DNA of 64,000 bases from M55B154 sp964486725 (lineage in GTDB: Bacteria; Spirochaetota; UBA4802; UB4802), in contig CAZAOK010000002.1 of the NCBI GenBank assembly GCA_964486725.1, forward strand, positions 44,430 to 108,429, in the 5' to 3' direction. The translations under genes and the position numbers were made by a program. Below the pieces are notes generated by a model. That model was not told where the DNA came from and made no database searches. It saw only the letters and a list, made by a program, of their open reading frames with translations. Shown here in pieces: positions 9,005 through 17,299 of this stretch (its first letter is position 1; each line of letters opens with the position of its first letter).

Positions 9005-9071
9005 TAACATCCTCCTTTGAAAAATCTTCCTGTTTCTATTATCGGCACATGAAAATTGAACTTGAGCACTT

Positions 9072-10313
9072 TTATCCAAAATCATCGAAGCGGATCATAT
9101 CACCTTCAACACCAAGATTGTACAACATGTTAAACGTTGCATCCAGCATTACAGGTGGGCCGCAGAGGTAATACTCCACATCCTCGGGGCCCTTATGGTC
9201 TTTAAGATAGTGTTCGTATACCGCGTTATGAACGAATCCAGTGGGGCCATCCCAGTTGTCATCAGGCAGTGGTTCTGACAGGGCGATATGAAAAGAAAAA
9301 TTGTCGAACTCCTTTTCAAGCTGCCTGAAGTCCTCCTCGTAAAATATCTCCCGCACTGACCGGGCACCGTACCAGTAGGTAACCTTCCTGTCTGTTTTAA
9401 GAGTTTTGAACAGGTGAAAAATTTGAGACCTGAGGGGGGCCATACCCGCACCTCCACCGATGTAGACCATCTCCCTGTCGGTATCCTGTATGAAGAAATC
9501 ACCAAAAGGGCCTGATATATCCACCTCGTCCCCCTCCTTCAGTGAAAATATATAGGTAGAAGCGATACCCGCAGGAAACTTCTCATACCTTTGTTTTTTT
9601 TCATTCCATGGGGGTGTTGCGATCCTCACGTTCAGCTTGATAATGTTTCCCTCTGCCGGATGATTTGCCATTGAGTAAGCTCGAAAGATGGGCTCGTCGT
9701 TGTCAACAACCATGTTGAAAAGTCCCTGCTCTTCCCAGTCTTCACGGTATTGTGTATCCACGTTGATATCGCTGGAAAAATCAATACTGTATTCCGGAAT
9801 ATCAATCTGCACATATCCTCCCGGTTCAAAATCCAGCGTTTCTCCCTCGGGCATGCGCAGGTCAAGTTCCTTGATAAAGGTGGCTACATTTTTATTGGAT
9901 TCCACCCTGCAATGGTATTTCCTGATATCCAGCAGTTCTTCAGGAATACCGATCTTCATGCTTTCACGCACCTTCACCTGGCAGGACAGGCGCCAGTGAT
10001 CGTGTGCCATTTTTCTGTTGATATGATTTTCTTCGATGGGCAGTATATCCCCGCCTCCCTCGAACACCTGGCACTTACAGGTGCCGCAGGTGCCGCCGCC
10101 ACCGCAGGCGGATGGCAGGTATATTTCGTTGGCCGCCAGGGTGCTCAACAGGTTTGATCCCGCCTGAACAATGATATCCTTGTCAGGATCATCGTTGATC
10201 TCAATGGTTACCTCACCGGTCTCTTTCAGTTTCCATTCCGCACCGATAATGAGCACCGAGAGAAACACCGCGATAATGCTGAATGCCACAACTCCAAGTA
10301 TAACAGTTACCAT
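9072..10313 (-). CDS. nqrF: Na+-translocating NADH:quinone reductase subunit F
   Basis: A 413-residue electron-input subunit. One N-terminal membrane helix (3-25) is followed by a plant-type 2Fe-2S domain (CGGGGTCGTCKC, with the fourth Cys in LSCQV), an FAD domain with RAYSMAN, and an NADH-binding domain with GGGAGMAPLRS and YLCGPPVM. It oxidises NADH and passes electrons through FAD and the 2Fe-2S centre into the complex. It is the last gene of nqrABCDEF, 6 bp after nqrE. Confidence 0.98.
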   Translation of the reverse strand: MVTVILGVVAFSIIAVFLSVLIIGAEWKLKETGEVTIEINDDPDKDIIVQAGSNLLSTLAANEIYLPSACGGGGTCGTCKCQVFEGGGDILPIEENHINRKMAHDHWRLSCQVKVRESMKIGIPEELLDIRKYHCRVESNKNVATFIKELDLRMPEGETLDFEPGGYVQIDIPEYSIDFSSDINVDTQYREDWEEQGLFNMVVDNDEPIFRAYSMANHPAEGNIIKLNVRIATPPWNEKKQRYEKFPAGIASTYIFSLKEGDEVDISGPFGDFFIQDTDREMVYIGGGAGMAPLRSQIFHLFKTLKTDRKVTYWYGARSVREIFYEEDFRQLEKEFDNFSFHIALSEPLPDDNWDGPTGFVHNAVYEHYLKDHKGPEDVEYYLCGPPVMLDATFNMLYNLGVEGDMIRFDDFG

Positions 10314-10319
10314 ATAATC

Positions 10320-10937
10320 CTATCCAGTTAGTGTAATTCCAGAAAATATCATAAAGGCGATGGCCATAAGACCTGTCAAAAGCATGGTGATGCCCAGTCC
10401 CCGCATACCATCGGGAATGTTGGAATACCTTATCTTATGCCGTATGGCAGCCATGCTGACGATTGCGAGGAACCACCCGATACCTGATGCCACCCCGAAT
10501 ACCGTCGACTCCGCGAGGGTATACTCACGCTCAACCATGAACAGTGAAACCCCCAGGATAGAACAGTTTACCGTTATCAGGGGGAGGTATATTCCCAGCG
10601 CGCTGTAGAGGGCAGTTGATATCTTTTCAACAGCCATTTCCACTATTTGCACCATGGCCGCGATTGTGGCAATAAATGAGATAAAGGTCAGAAAGCTCAG
10701 GTCAACGCTGGCAAACTCCGGGTTCAGCCAGGTAAGGGCTCCTTCTTTCAATATATACTCGTGCAGCAGCCAGTTTGCCGGGGCGGTTATGCTCAACACA
10801 AAGATGACCGCGATCCCCAGGCCAAACGAGGTAGACACCTTCTTTGAAAGGGCAAGGAATGAACACATGCCCAGGAAATAGGCAAGCAGTATGTTTTCTG
10901 TAAAAATTGCCTTTATGCCGATATTCAGAAGATCCAT
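10320..10937 (-). CDS. nqrE: Na+-translocating NADH:quinone reductase subunit E
   Basis: A 205-residue subunit with six membrane helices, starting at ATG 10937 (the longer frame to 10988 overlaps nqrD and lacks a ribosome site). LLAYFLGMCSFLALSKK near the N terminus and TVNCSILGVSLFM in the middle each hold the Cys that, with NqrD, ligates the intramembrane iron centre. NqrD and NqrE are inverted-topology homologues. It lies 9 bp after nqrD. Confidence 0.97.
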   Translation of the reverse strand: MDLLNIGIKAIFTENILLAYFLGMCSFLALSKKVSTSFGLGIAVIFVLSITAPANWLLHEYILKEGALTWLNPEFASVDLSFLTFISFIATIAAMVQIVEMAVEKISTALYSALGIYLPLITVNCSILGVSLFMVEREYTLAESTVFGVASGIGWFLAIVSMAAIRHKIRYSNIPDGMRGLGITMLLTGLMAIAFMIFSGITLTG

Positions 10938-10945
10938 ATACACCC

Positions 10946-11563
10946 CTACTCTTCTTCCTTGTATCCGGTATAGATACGCTGCAGCCATATGGTGAGTGCC
11001 AGTATAATAAACGCCCCCGGCGCCAGAACCATGAGACCGTTATCAACATACCCCGCGTCATACAGTACCTGTGGGATCACCTGGTAGCCCAGAAGAGTGC
11101 CCGATCCGAAAAGCTCCCTGAAAAACCCGACGATCAGCAGAATAATTGCATACCCTATACCGTTGCCAATCCCGTCAAGAAAGGATGATGGTACCGGGTT
11201 GCTCATGGCATGGGCCTCCAGTCTTCCAAGCACGATACAGTTGGTAATGATAAGGCCCACAAACACTGAGAGCTGCTTGGACATCTCGTACGCGTAGGCT
11301 TTTAAAAACTGGTCAACGATGATAACCAGTGACGCGATAACAGTCATCTCCACAATAATACGGATCTTTCCTGGAATAAAACTTCTTATTAATGAGACGA
11401 TAACATTTGCCATGGTGATCACGAATATAACCGCGATCCCCATAACTATGGACGGCTTCAGCATGGATGTCACCGCCAGGGCTGAACAGATCCCAAGTAT
11501 CTGAATTGTTATGGGATTATTTTCACTGATTGGTTCGGTCAGCACCTTTTTATTCAGTGCCAT
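10946..11563 (-). CDS. nqrD: Na+-translocating NADH:quinone reductase subunit D
   Basis: A 205-residue membrane subunit with six helices. IQILGICSALAVT and GLIITNCIVLGRLEAHA contain the two Cys that share the intramembrane Fe centre with NqrE. Length and helix count match the family. It starts 4 bp after the nqrC stop, which suggests tight cotranslation. Confidence 0.97.
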   Translation of the reverse strand: MALNKKVLTEPISENNPITIQILGICSALAVTSMLKPSIVMGIAVIFVITMANVIVSLIRSFIPGKIRIIVEMTVIASLVIIVDQFLKAYAYEMSKQLSVFVGLIITNCIVLGRLEAHAMSNPVPSSFLDGIGNGIGYAIILLIVGFFRELFGSGTLLGYQVIPQVLYDAGYVDNGLMVLAPGAFIILALTIWLQRIYTGYKEEE

Positions 11564-11566
11564 ATA

Positions 11567-12340
11567 TCATCCTCCCTTTCTCACCTTCTGAAAATAGGGT
11601 TCATATATTTCAAGGCTGGTTTCCAGGAGATCGGTTACACCGTTGCCGGTCAGCGTTGCACCGCTTATACCGTCCACCTTGTGTTCCCTGTTTTTCTCAT
11701 CCGGCTGCACCTTCCCTTTCTTCACCTTCACAGACACCAGGTTTCCCTCCTGGTCTCGTATCTTCTTTTCCTTGAACTGGTTCTGAAACCACTGGGTTTG
11801 TACCTCGGCCCCCAGGCCCGGTGTTTCACCATGGCTGTAAAACGCGATGCCAAATATTGTATTCATATCAGGTTTCAACGCGATATACCCTTTGATAGTA
11901 GACCACAGGCCTTTCCCCACCACGGGTACACAGTAGGCGATCACCTTACCCTTTTCTACCCGTTTAAACACGGGCAGTATTCGCTCCCGGGCAGGTTTCT
12001 TCTTCTGTTTTTCCAGTTCGATTCGGAAGGAGGCCATTTCCAGGGTCTCCCTGTCAACAGGATTCCCTTCATGGTCAACCACCAGCGAGTCGATAAACTC
12101 GTCAAAGCAGCACTGTACATCCACGCATTCTTTTTCACTTTGTATCTTTTGCAATTCTCGGGGGTCCCGCGGACACTCCCTCAACCCGGTGGCCATGAGA
12201 ATATTAAACTTGATATCGGCCTCACGCTGCAAGCGTTGCCTGCTGTCAAGTGATTGAGATATAACAGAAAGCAGCAGTGAGAACAAGGCTGCGATCATCA
12301 GTGCGAATAATATGGTATATGTATTTGTATCACGCCGCAC
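11567..12340 (-). CDS. nqrC: Na+-translocating NADH:quinone reductase subunit C
   Basis: A 257-residue subunit with one N-terminal membrane helix and a large periplasmic FMN-binding domain. The motif DGISGATLTGNGV near residue 225 contains the Thr that carries covalent FMN. The start is GTG 12340, behind GGAGAAAG; this overlaps the end of nqrB by 11 bp. FMN attachment needs an ApbE-type flavin transferase, and no apbE gene is in the window. Confidence 0.97.
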   Translation of the reverse strand: MRRDTNTYTILFALMIAALFSLLLSVISQSLDSRQRLQREADIKFNILMATGLRECPRDPRELQKIQSEKECVDVQCCFDEFIDSLVVDHEGNPVDRETLEMASFRIELEKQKKKPARERILPVFKRVEKGKVIAYCVPVVGKGLWSTIKGYIALKPDMNTIFGIAFYSHGETPGLGAEVQTQWFQNQFKEKKIRDQEGNLVSVKVKKGKVQPDEKNREHKVDGISGATLTGNGVTDLLETSLEIYEPYFQKVRKGG

Positions 12341-13499
12341 GACGCTTTCTCCTTCTCATATGGATACTGATCACCCCGTAATCGATAAGGGGAGAGAACA
12401 GGTTCATGAACAGAATTGACAGCATCATCCCCTCAGGGAAGGCGGGGTTCATCACACGCACGACTATGGCCAGTGCCCCGATGAGAAAGCCATACACGTA
12501 TTTACCCGCGTTGGTATTAGACGCCGAAACCGGGTCAGTGGCCATGTATACCGCTCCAAAGGCGAACCCTCCCATAACGAAATGGTAATGGGGAGGCAGC
12601 GACATGAGACTTTCCGGTGATGGTGACAGGGCGTTCATCAACAGGGCTACCAGGTATCCCCCCGCAAAAACAGAGAGCATAATACGCCAGCTTCCAACCC
12701 CCGTAACAATTAGAAAAATCCCGCCGATCAAGATCAAAAGTGTTGATGTCTCTCCTATGCTTCCGGGAATAAAACCAAGAAACATGTTTTGTAAAGTATA
12801 CCCGTGGCTCTGCAGCGAGGAAATGATATTCTCCGTTGCCCCGGTACCCACTGATAAAGGGGTTGCCATGGTATAGGCATCCACCGCTTTTCCGTCAAGC
12901 AGGGTCCACACATTGTCCCCGGATATTGCCTGGGGATAGGCGAAAAATATAAATGCCCGCGCCACCAGGGCGGGATTAAAGATATTCATGCCGGTGCCCC
13001 CGAACACTTCTTTCCCCATCACTACACCGAAGGTGGTACCAGCGGCCACCATCCACAGGGATATATCAGGAGGCATTATCAGCGGTATCAGAGTGCCGGT
13101 CACGAAAAATCCCTCGTTAATCTCGTGTTTGCGAACCAGGGCAAACACCACTTCCCACAGCCCGCCAGTGACAAACACCACCACGTACATGGGAACAAGC
13201 ACGAATGCGCCTTTCACAAAACAGTCCGCAATAGCGGGGTTCACCCCCTGTGCCAGGTAAAACTGGTAACCGATATTGTACATGCCGAAGATGATGGTTG
13301 GAAATATCGCCAGCACTACCGTCATCATCATTCGCTTAATATCAAAGGCATCCCGCACATGGGCACCTTCCACTGTTCTTACCGGAAGCCGGTAAAGAAA
13401 GGTTTCGGTGGCATCAAAAAGCGGCCATACCTTGTACAGCCTGCCCCCTTCCTCAAACTGTTCTTTAACCCCTTCAAACCTGCGGGAAAGCCATTTCAC
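12330..13499 (-). CDS. nqrB: Na+-translocating NADH:quinone reductase subunit B
   Basis: A 389-residue polytopic subunit with about ten helices that forms the Na+ path together with other membrane subunits and binds riboflavin and covalent FMN. The segment VDAYTMATPLSVG, around residue 215, corresponds to the S/T-x-A-T flavinylation site. GGTGMNIFNPALVARAF and TDPVSASNTNAGKYVYG are conserved family blocks. The gene starts 4 bp after nqrA. Confidence 0.97.
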   Translation of the reverse strand: MKWLSRRFEGVKEQFEEGGRLYKVWPLFDATETFLYRLPVRTVEGAHVRDAFDIKRMMMTVVLAIFPTIIFGMYNIGYQFYLAQGVNPAIADCFVKGAFVLVPMYVVVFVTGGLWEVVFALVRKHEINEGFFVTGTLIPLIMPPDISLWMVAAGTTFGVVMGKEVFGGTGMNIFNPALVARAFIFFAYPQAISGDNVWTLLDGKAVDAYTMATPLSVGTGATENIISSLQSHGYTLQNMFLGFIPGSIGETSTLLILIGGIFLIVTGVGSWRIMLSVFAGGYLVALLMNALSPSPESLMSLPPHYHFVMGGFAFGAVYMATDPVSASNTNAGKYVYGFLIGALAIVVRVMNPAFPEGMMLSILFMNLFSPLIDYGVISIHMRRRKRRAA

Positions 13500-13503
13500 C
13501 GTA

Positions 13504-14859
13504 TTATCCTTCCTTCTGTATAAGCTCTATTCCATCCCGGAGTATTTTCTGCCAGCTTATCTTGGATGGGCAGATAAACTCGCATAAAGCCACGTCCTCT
13601 TCTGAAAGCTCGTAAATACCAAGACCTTCCATCTCGTCAATATCCTGAACGATAATACTTTTCATAAGAAAAACCGGGTATATATCCATGGGCAGCACCT
13701 TTTCATATATACCCGAGGCGATAAAAGCCCGAACGCTTCCATTCCTGTTCGCGTTAAGCGGAAACCGCATCCAGGGCATAAGTCGTGAGAGGAACGTTCT
13801 TGAGGCACTTTCCTGGAAAAGTCCGGGTTTCACCCATGCAAGCAGCTCATAATCCCGGGGTTCGGGAATAACCGTAACCTGCGAATCATATATTCCCAGG
13901 AAACCTTCATACCCGGCGTTTCTCCCGGTAAGCACATTTCCCGAAATAAACCTCTTGTCAGCAGTATCACCTGCACCCTCAACAAGGGAACTGATCTGCG
14001 ATCCTGCCATTGCGGTATAATATTTTCTCGTTGGAGCAGAAGGGCCCGTCACCGCCACAGTAACTGTATTGTCAGGTTTTCCCGTGGCAAAAAGTTTTCC
14101 GATTCGGATAACTCCCTGCAGTGAGCAGGTCCATACCTTATCACTTCGCCCCCTCACCGGGGCGATGTGATGGATATGCACACCCACGTTACCCGCGGGG
14201 TCCGGCCCCTTGAAACGATGTATCTTTATATCATCAATAGTTTGAAATATTTCAGGGGTTTCCCTGCTTCCGTCAACACCCACATGCACAGAACCGCTGG
14301 TAAGGGCGGCAAGCACCCTGATGCCCCTTCGGATATATTCCTCGTTACCTGTAAGCAGCATGTCAGTTTCAGGGGCGAGGGGGGACGTGTCAAATGCCGA
14401 TATGAAAATATCACGGGGCACATCATCCGGGCTGGCAACCGTGGCAAAGGGACGCTGCACTAACTGAAGAAACAAGCCGGATGCAAGCAGCACATCTATT
14501 ATGGTATCCCTGTCACTTGATGAAAGATCACGGGATGAAAAGTTCAGCCCGGATTTTTGCGATCCTTCACGTGCCACCACGATGGCTTCGATGACCCGCC
14601 GTTTACCCCGTATGATATCAGTCACCCTTCCACTGACAGGAGAGACCCCTGCTATCCGCTCATCATTTTTGTCAAAGAAAAGCCTGGTACCCACCTGTAC
14701 CCTGTCACCGGCTTCAACGGCGTTTCGTGAACTTATTCCCCTGCAATCTACCGGCGTGAGGGCGACTTTCTCTGATTCAACCGCCGATTCGATTTGCGGT
14801 GCAGCTGCCCCCTCAATGCGAATATCATATCCCCGTTTTATTGTAATGGTGTGGGCCAT
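13504..14859 (-). CDS. nqrA: Na+-translocating NADH:quinone reductase subunit A
   Basis: A 451-residue soluble subunit without membrane helices, implicated in quinone binding in the family. The N terminus ITIKRGYDIRIEGAA and the block RLFFDKNDERIAGVSPVSG match NqrA. I choose the ATG at 14859 because AAAGGATG is then correctly spaced; an ATG two codons earlier abuts the site. The similarity to RnfC is limited: no ferredoxin Cys motifs are present, which settles Nqr over Rnf. Confidence 0.96.
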   Translation of the reverse strand: MAHTITIKRGYDIRIEGAAAPQIESAVESEKVALTPVDCRGISSRNAVEAGDRVQVGTRLFFDKNDERIAGVSPVSGRVTDIIRGKRRVIEAIVVAREGSQKSGLNFSSRDLSSSDRDTIIDVLLASGLFLQLVQRPFATVASPDDVPRDIFISAFDTSPLAPETDMLLTGNEEYIRRGIRVLAALTSGSVHVGVDGSRETPEIFQTIDDIKIHRFKGPDPAGNVGVHIHHIAPVRGRSDKVWTCSLQGVIRIGKLFATGKPDNTVTVAVTGPSAPTRKYYTAMAGSQISSLVEGAGDTADKRFISGNVLTGRNAGYEGFLGIYDSQVTVIPEPRDYELLAWVKPGLFQESASRTFLSRLMPWMRFPLNANRNGSVRAFIASGIYEKVLPMDIYPVFLMKSIIVQDIDEMEGLGIYELSEEDVALCEFICPSKISWQKILRDGIELIQKEG

Positions 14860-14894
14860 AGTCATCCTTTATTTATAATACTTATGTTTTTGAA

Positions 14895-15104
14895 TCACAG
14901 TTTTTGGTTCAGCAATTCAGCACGCAGTACCGGCCTCTTGTTGTCATGAGACTGGCAAGTACATGCCCGGCAGTGGTCACCATCAACTGCACTATGCGCG
15001 CAGGTATGGGTGAATTCTTTCTTTCTTCCTGCTATTATCTGTATTGACATGGCGAGAAAAAACAATGTCATAATGATAAATGTCATAATCAATGTTGTTC
15101 CCAT
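14895..15104 (-). CDS. nqrM: NqrM-like assembly factor for Na+-NQR
   Basis: A 69-residue protein starting at ATG 15104 behind AAGGATG. One membrane helix (6-26) ends in AGRKK, then come four clustered cysteines (Cys35, Cys45, Cys48, Cys50). This is the plan of NqrM (formerly DUF539), which is needed to build the NqrD/NqrE iron centre. In Vibrio the gene follows apbE at the end of the operon; here it heads the operon, 35 bp before nqrA. The assignment rests on layout, the G-R-K turn and the Cys spacing, not on a database match. Confidence 0.72.
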   Translation of the reverse strand: MGTTLIMTFIIMTLFFLAMSIQIIAGRKKEFTHTCAHSAVDGDHCRACTCQSHDNKRPVLRAELLNQKL

Positions 15105-15212
15105 TTGCGTTACATCCTTATATTTTAGTACCTGTATAGTACAACAGCCCATCCTTTAGTTCAAGAAAAAAAGGATACCCCTGAAGTTAATGCTATAGTA
15201 AAATAATTGGTA

Positions 15213-15358
15213 ATTACTCAGCTGTCATGCTGAATAATCAAAATTATTCTAAAATGAATAATAATCCTGCATCTCCCCCCGCCTTCGGCGGGGGGAGATG
15301 TTCAAATTCCTTATCACTATGAAGCAAATGATAAATATTTTAGTCATAACTTAGTAGT
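15213..15358. repeat. 146-bp palindromic element, copy 1
   Basis: An imperfect palindrome with left end ATTACTCAGCT (15213-15223), a degenerate right end at 15348-15358 (8 of 11 match) and, exactly at its centre, a perfect 14-bp hairpin (CATCTCCCCCCGCC / its complement, 15270-15300). A second copy in the opposite orientation lies at 29091-29236. It fills most of the gap between nqrM and the DsbD-like gene and could also terminate transcription. Confidence 0.8.
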
Positions 15359-15386
15359 CACAATAATTGTTTATATGGAGGACACT

Positions 15387-17291
15387 ATGACCTTTCGCCA
15401 GGTATCCCTGTTTATAGCTTTTATAGCCCTGCTGTTTATATCTGTACTGTTCATCGCCTGCGGTGAAGATAAACCCACAGATCTTCACCTGGTTCCCGGC
15501 ACAATACCCGCGGTACATGCAGGGGACGGCGGCTATTTTACAGTTACCGTCAGGATACCGGGCAATGCCCACATATATGCCAATCCCAGGGGACCGGGAA
15601 CCGGGAAGGCAACCACGGTATTCACTGAATCCCCTGACGGGATCGGCACAGGAAAACCCGTATTTGAAAGGGGTACCAGGTACGTGGCTCCCGGTGAACG
15701 TGAGCATGTCAACATATACGAAGAATCCACCTCCATCACCATTCCCTTTTCAACCGCATCATCGCTGCCGGTGGATATGTATTCTGTGGAAGTTACCATT
15801 GACGCCCTGCTGTGTGACGAGGGGGCGTGTATCCCGTTACGAAAAACCATCATCCAGGAGATATCCGTAATCCCCCCGGAAAAACCGGCTACCGTATTTG
15901 ATAATGAACGAATTCAGTCTGCCGATGCGCCACGGGTTGCTCCTGAAACAAAAGATGCGGCCGTAAAAAGCGATGAACCTGTAACAATTGAGGGCCTTAA
16001 AACCCGTTACCTTCATACATCCCCTGTTAACACCATACTGACCGCCATCATATTCGGCATTATTGCCGGCTTTATACTCAACTTTATGCCATGTGTTCTT
16101 CCTGTTGTAAGCCTGAAGGTTATGAGCATTATAACCCACGCTGGTAAAGACAGGCGGCAGGTAACCCTCATGGGGCTTCTTTTTGCGGGTGGAATACTGG
16201 CATCATTTACGGCACTTGCGGCTCTTGCCACGTTTGCCGGCTATAACTGGGGAGAACTTTTTCAGCAGCAATGGTTCCTTGTGGCCATGATCACAATAAT
16301 TTTTGCCATGGCACTTTCCATGTTCGGTGTCTTTACGTTTAACGTCCCTTCCTTTGCCGCGGGATCAGCTGATCACGAGGGGAATCCCTACCTTGATTCC
16401 TTCCTGAAAGGGCTGCTTGCCACCCTGCTTGCCACACCCTGCAGCGGGCCTTTCCTGGGGGGCACACTGGCATGGGCCATGCTGCAGCCCCCTTACGTTA
16501 TTTTCGTGATCTTTATGAGTATTGGCGCGGGTATGGCGCTGCCCTACCTGGTTCTGACTCTTCGCCCGCAACTCATGCGTTACATTCCCGCACCGGGAAA
16601 CTGGATGATCACCTTTGAACATATCATGGCATTTCTTCTGGGCGCCACGGTGATATATCTTCTGGGTATACTTGATCCGGGCTCCAGGTACTCCATGCTG
16701 TGGTTTCTATTCTTCGTATCACTGGGGTTATGGCAGTACGGACGATACGCCGGCCCCGGCCAACCGGCGCGAAAACGGCTGGTGTCCCTTGTCATATTAT
16801 TACTGATCATTACAATGGGAGAGGTTGTATCATTCCGTTATCTTTCTTCCCCCGGATCAGCCACGCCACAGGCCGCTATTAAAAGCGATACGTTCTCAAT
16901 TGACGCACTCAACGATAACAGGAATATAGGTATCATAACCCTGGTCAAATTTACCGCCGACTGGTGCCCCAACTGCAGGCTGGTTGAAGCAACCTCCCTG
17001 AATACAGAACAGGTAAGAGAAGCCTTGTCACGGTATAACGCCCGGGTTCTTACCGCCGATCTCACCCAGAAAAATCCGGAAGCAGAATCACTGCTGGAAA
17101 AGCTTGGAAGCAGGTCAATTCCATTTTTGGCGGTTTTTCCCCCGGGGGATGATTTTTTCAGGCCTTTCGGTCTCAGGGATATATACAGCGAGGAAGAAGT
17201 ACTTGAAGCCATACGCAAGGCAGCGGTAACTCAAACCTTTAATGGTTCAGGCACGGAACTACCAGACATGCAGGAAATAATTATCAAGTAG
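15387..17291 (+). CDS. dsbD: DsbD-like thiol:disulfide interchange protein
   Basis: A 634-residue membrane reductase starting at ATG 15387 five bases after GGAGG. A lipoprotein-like signal (FIAC near residue 26) leads into an immunoglobulin-like DsbD-alpha domain (about 30-160, with CDEGACIPL). The eight-helix core (about 200-490) has the Cys of NFMPCVLPVVSLK and LATPCSGPFLGG. The C-terminal thioredoxin domain has ADWCPNC. The protein passes electrons from cytoplasmic thioredoxin across the membrane to extracytoplasmic thiol proteins or cytochrome maturation. A lipid-anchored alpha domain is less common than a plain signal peptide. Confidence 0.93.
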   Translation: MTFRQVSLFIAFIALLFISVLFIACGEDKPTDLHLVPGTIPAVHAGDGGYFTVTVRIPGNAHIYANPRGPGTGKATTVFTESPDGIGTGKPVFERGTRYVAPGEREHVNIYEESTSITIPFSTASSLPVDMYSVEVTIDALLCDEGACIPLRKTIIQEISVIPPEKPATVFDNERIQSADAPRVAPETKDAAVKSDEPVTIEGLKTRYLHTSPVNTILTAIIFGIIAGFILNFMPCVLPVVSLKVMSIITHAGKDRRQVTLMGLLFAGGILASFTALAALATFAGYNWGELFQQQWFLVAMITIIFAMALSMFGVFTFNVPSFAAGSADHEGNPYLDSFLKGLLATLLATPCSGPFLGGTLAWAMLQPPYVIFVIFMSIGAGMALPYLVLTLRPQLMRYIPAPGNWMITFEHIMAFLLGATVIYLLGILDPGSRYSMLWFLFFVSLGLWQYGRYAGPGQPARKRLVSLVILLLIITMGEVVSFRYLSSPGSATPQAAIKSDTFSIDALNDNRNIGIITLVKFTADWCPNCRLVEATSLNTEQVREALSRYNARVLTADLTQKNPEAESLLEKLGSRSIPFLAVFPPGDDFFRPFGLRDIYSEEEVLEAIRKAAVTQTFNGSGTELPDMQEIIIK

Positions 17292-17299
17292 CTTCTGGT

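Noticed and set aside
13504..14859. Rnf complex instead of Nqr
   Set aside because: The A subunit lacks the ferredoxin Cys motifs of RnfC, and an NADH/FAD/2Fe-2S subunit F is present, so the operon is Nqr.
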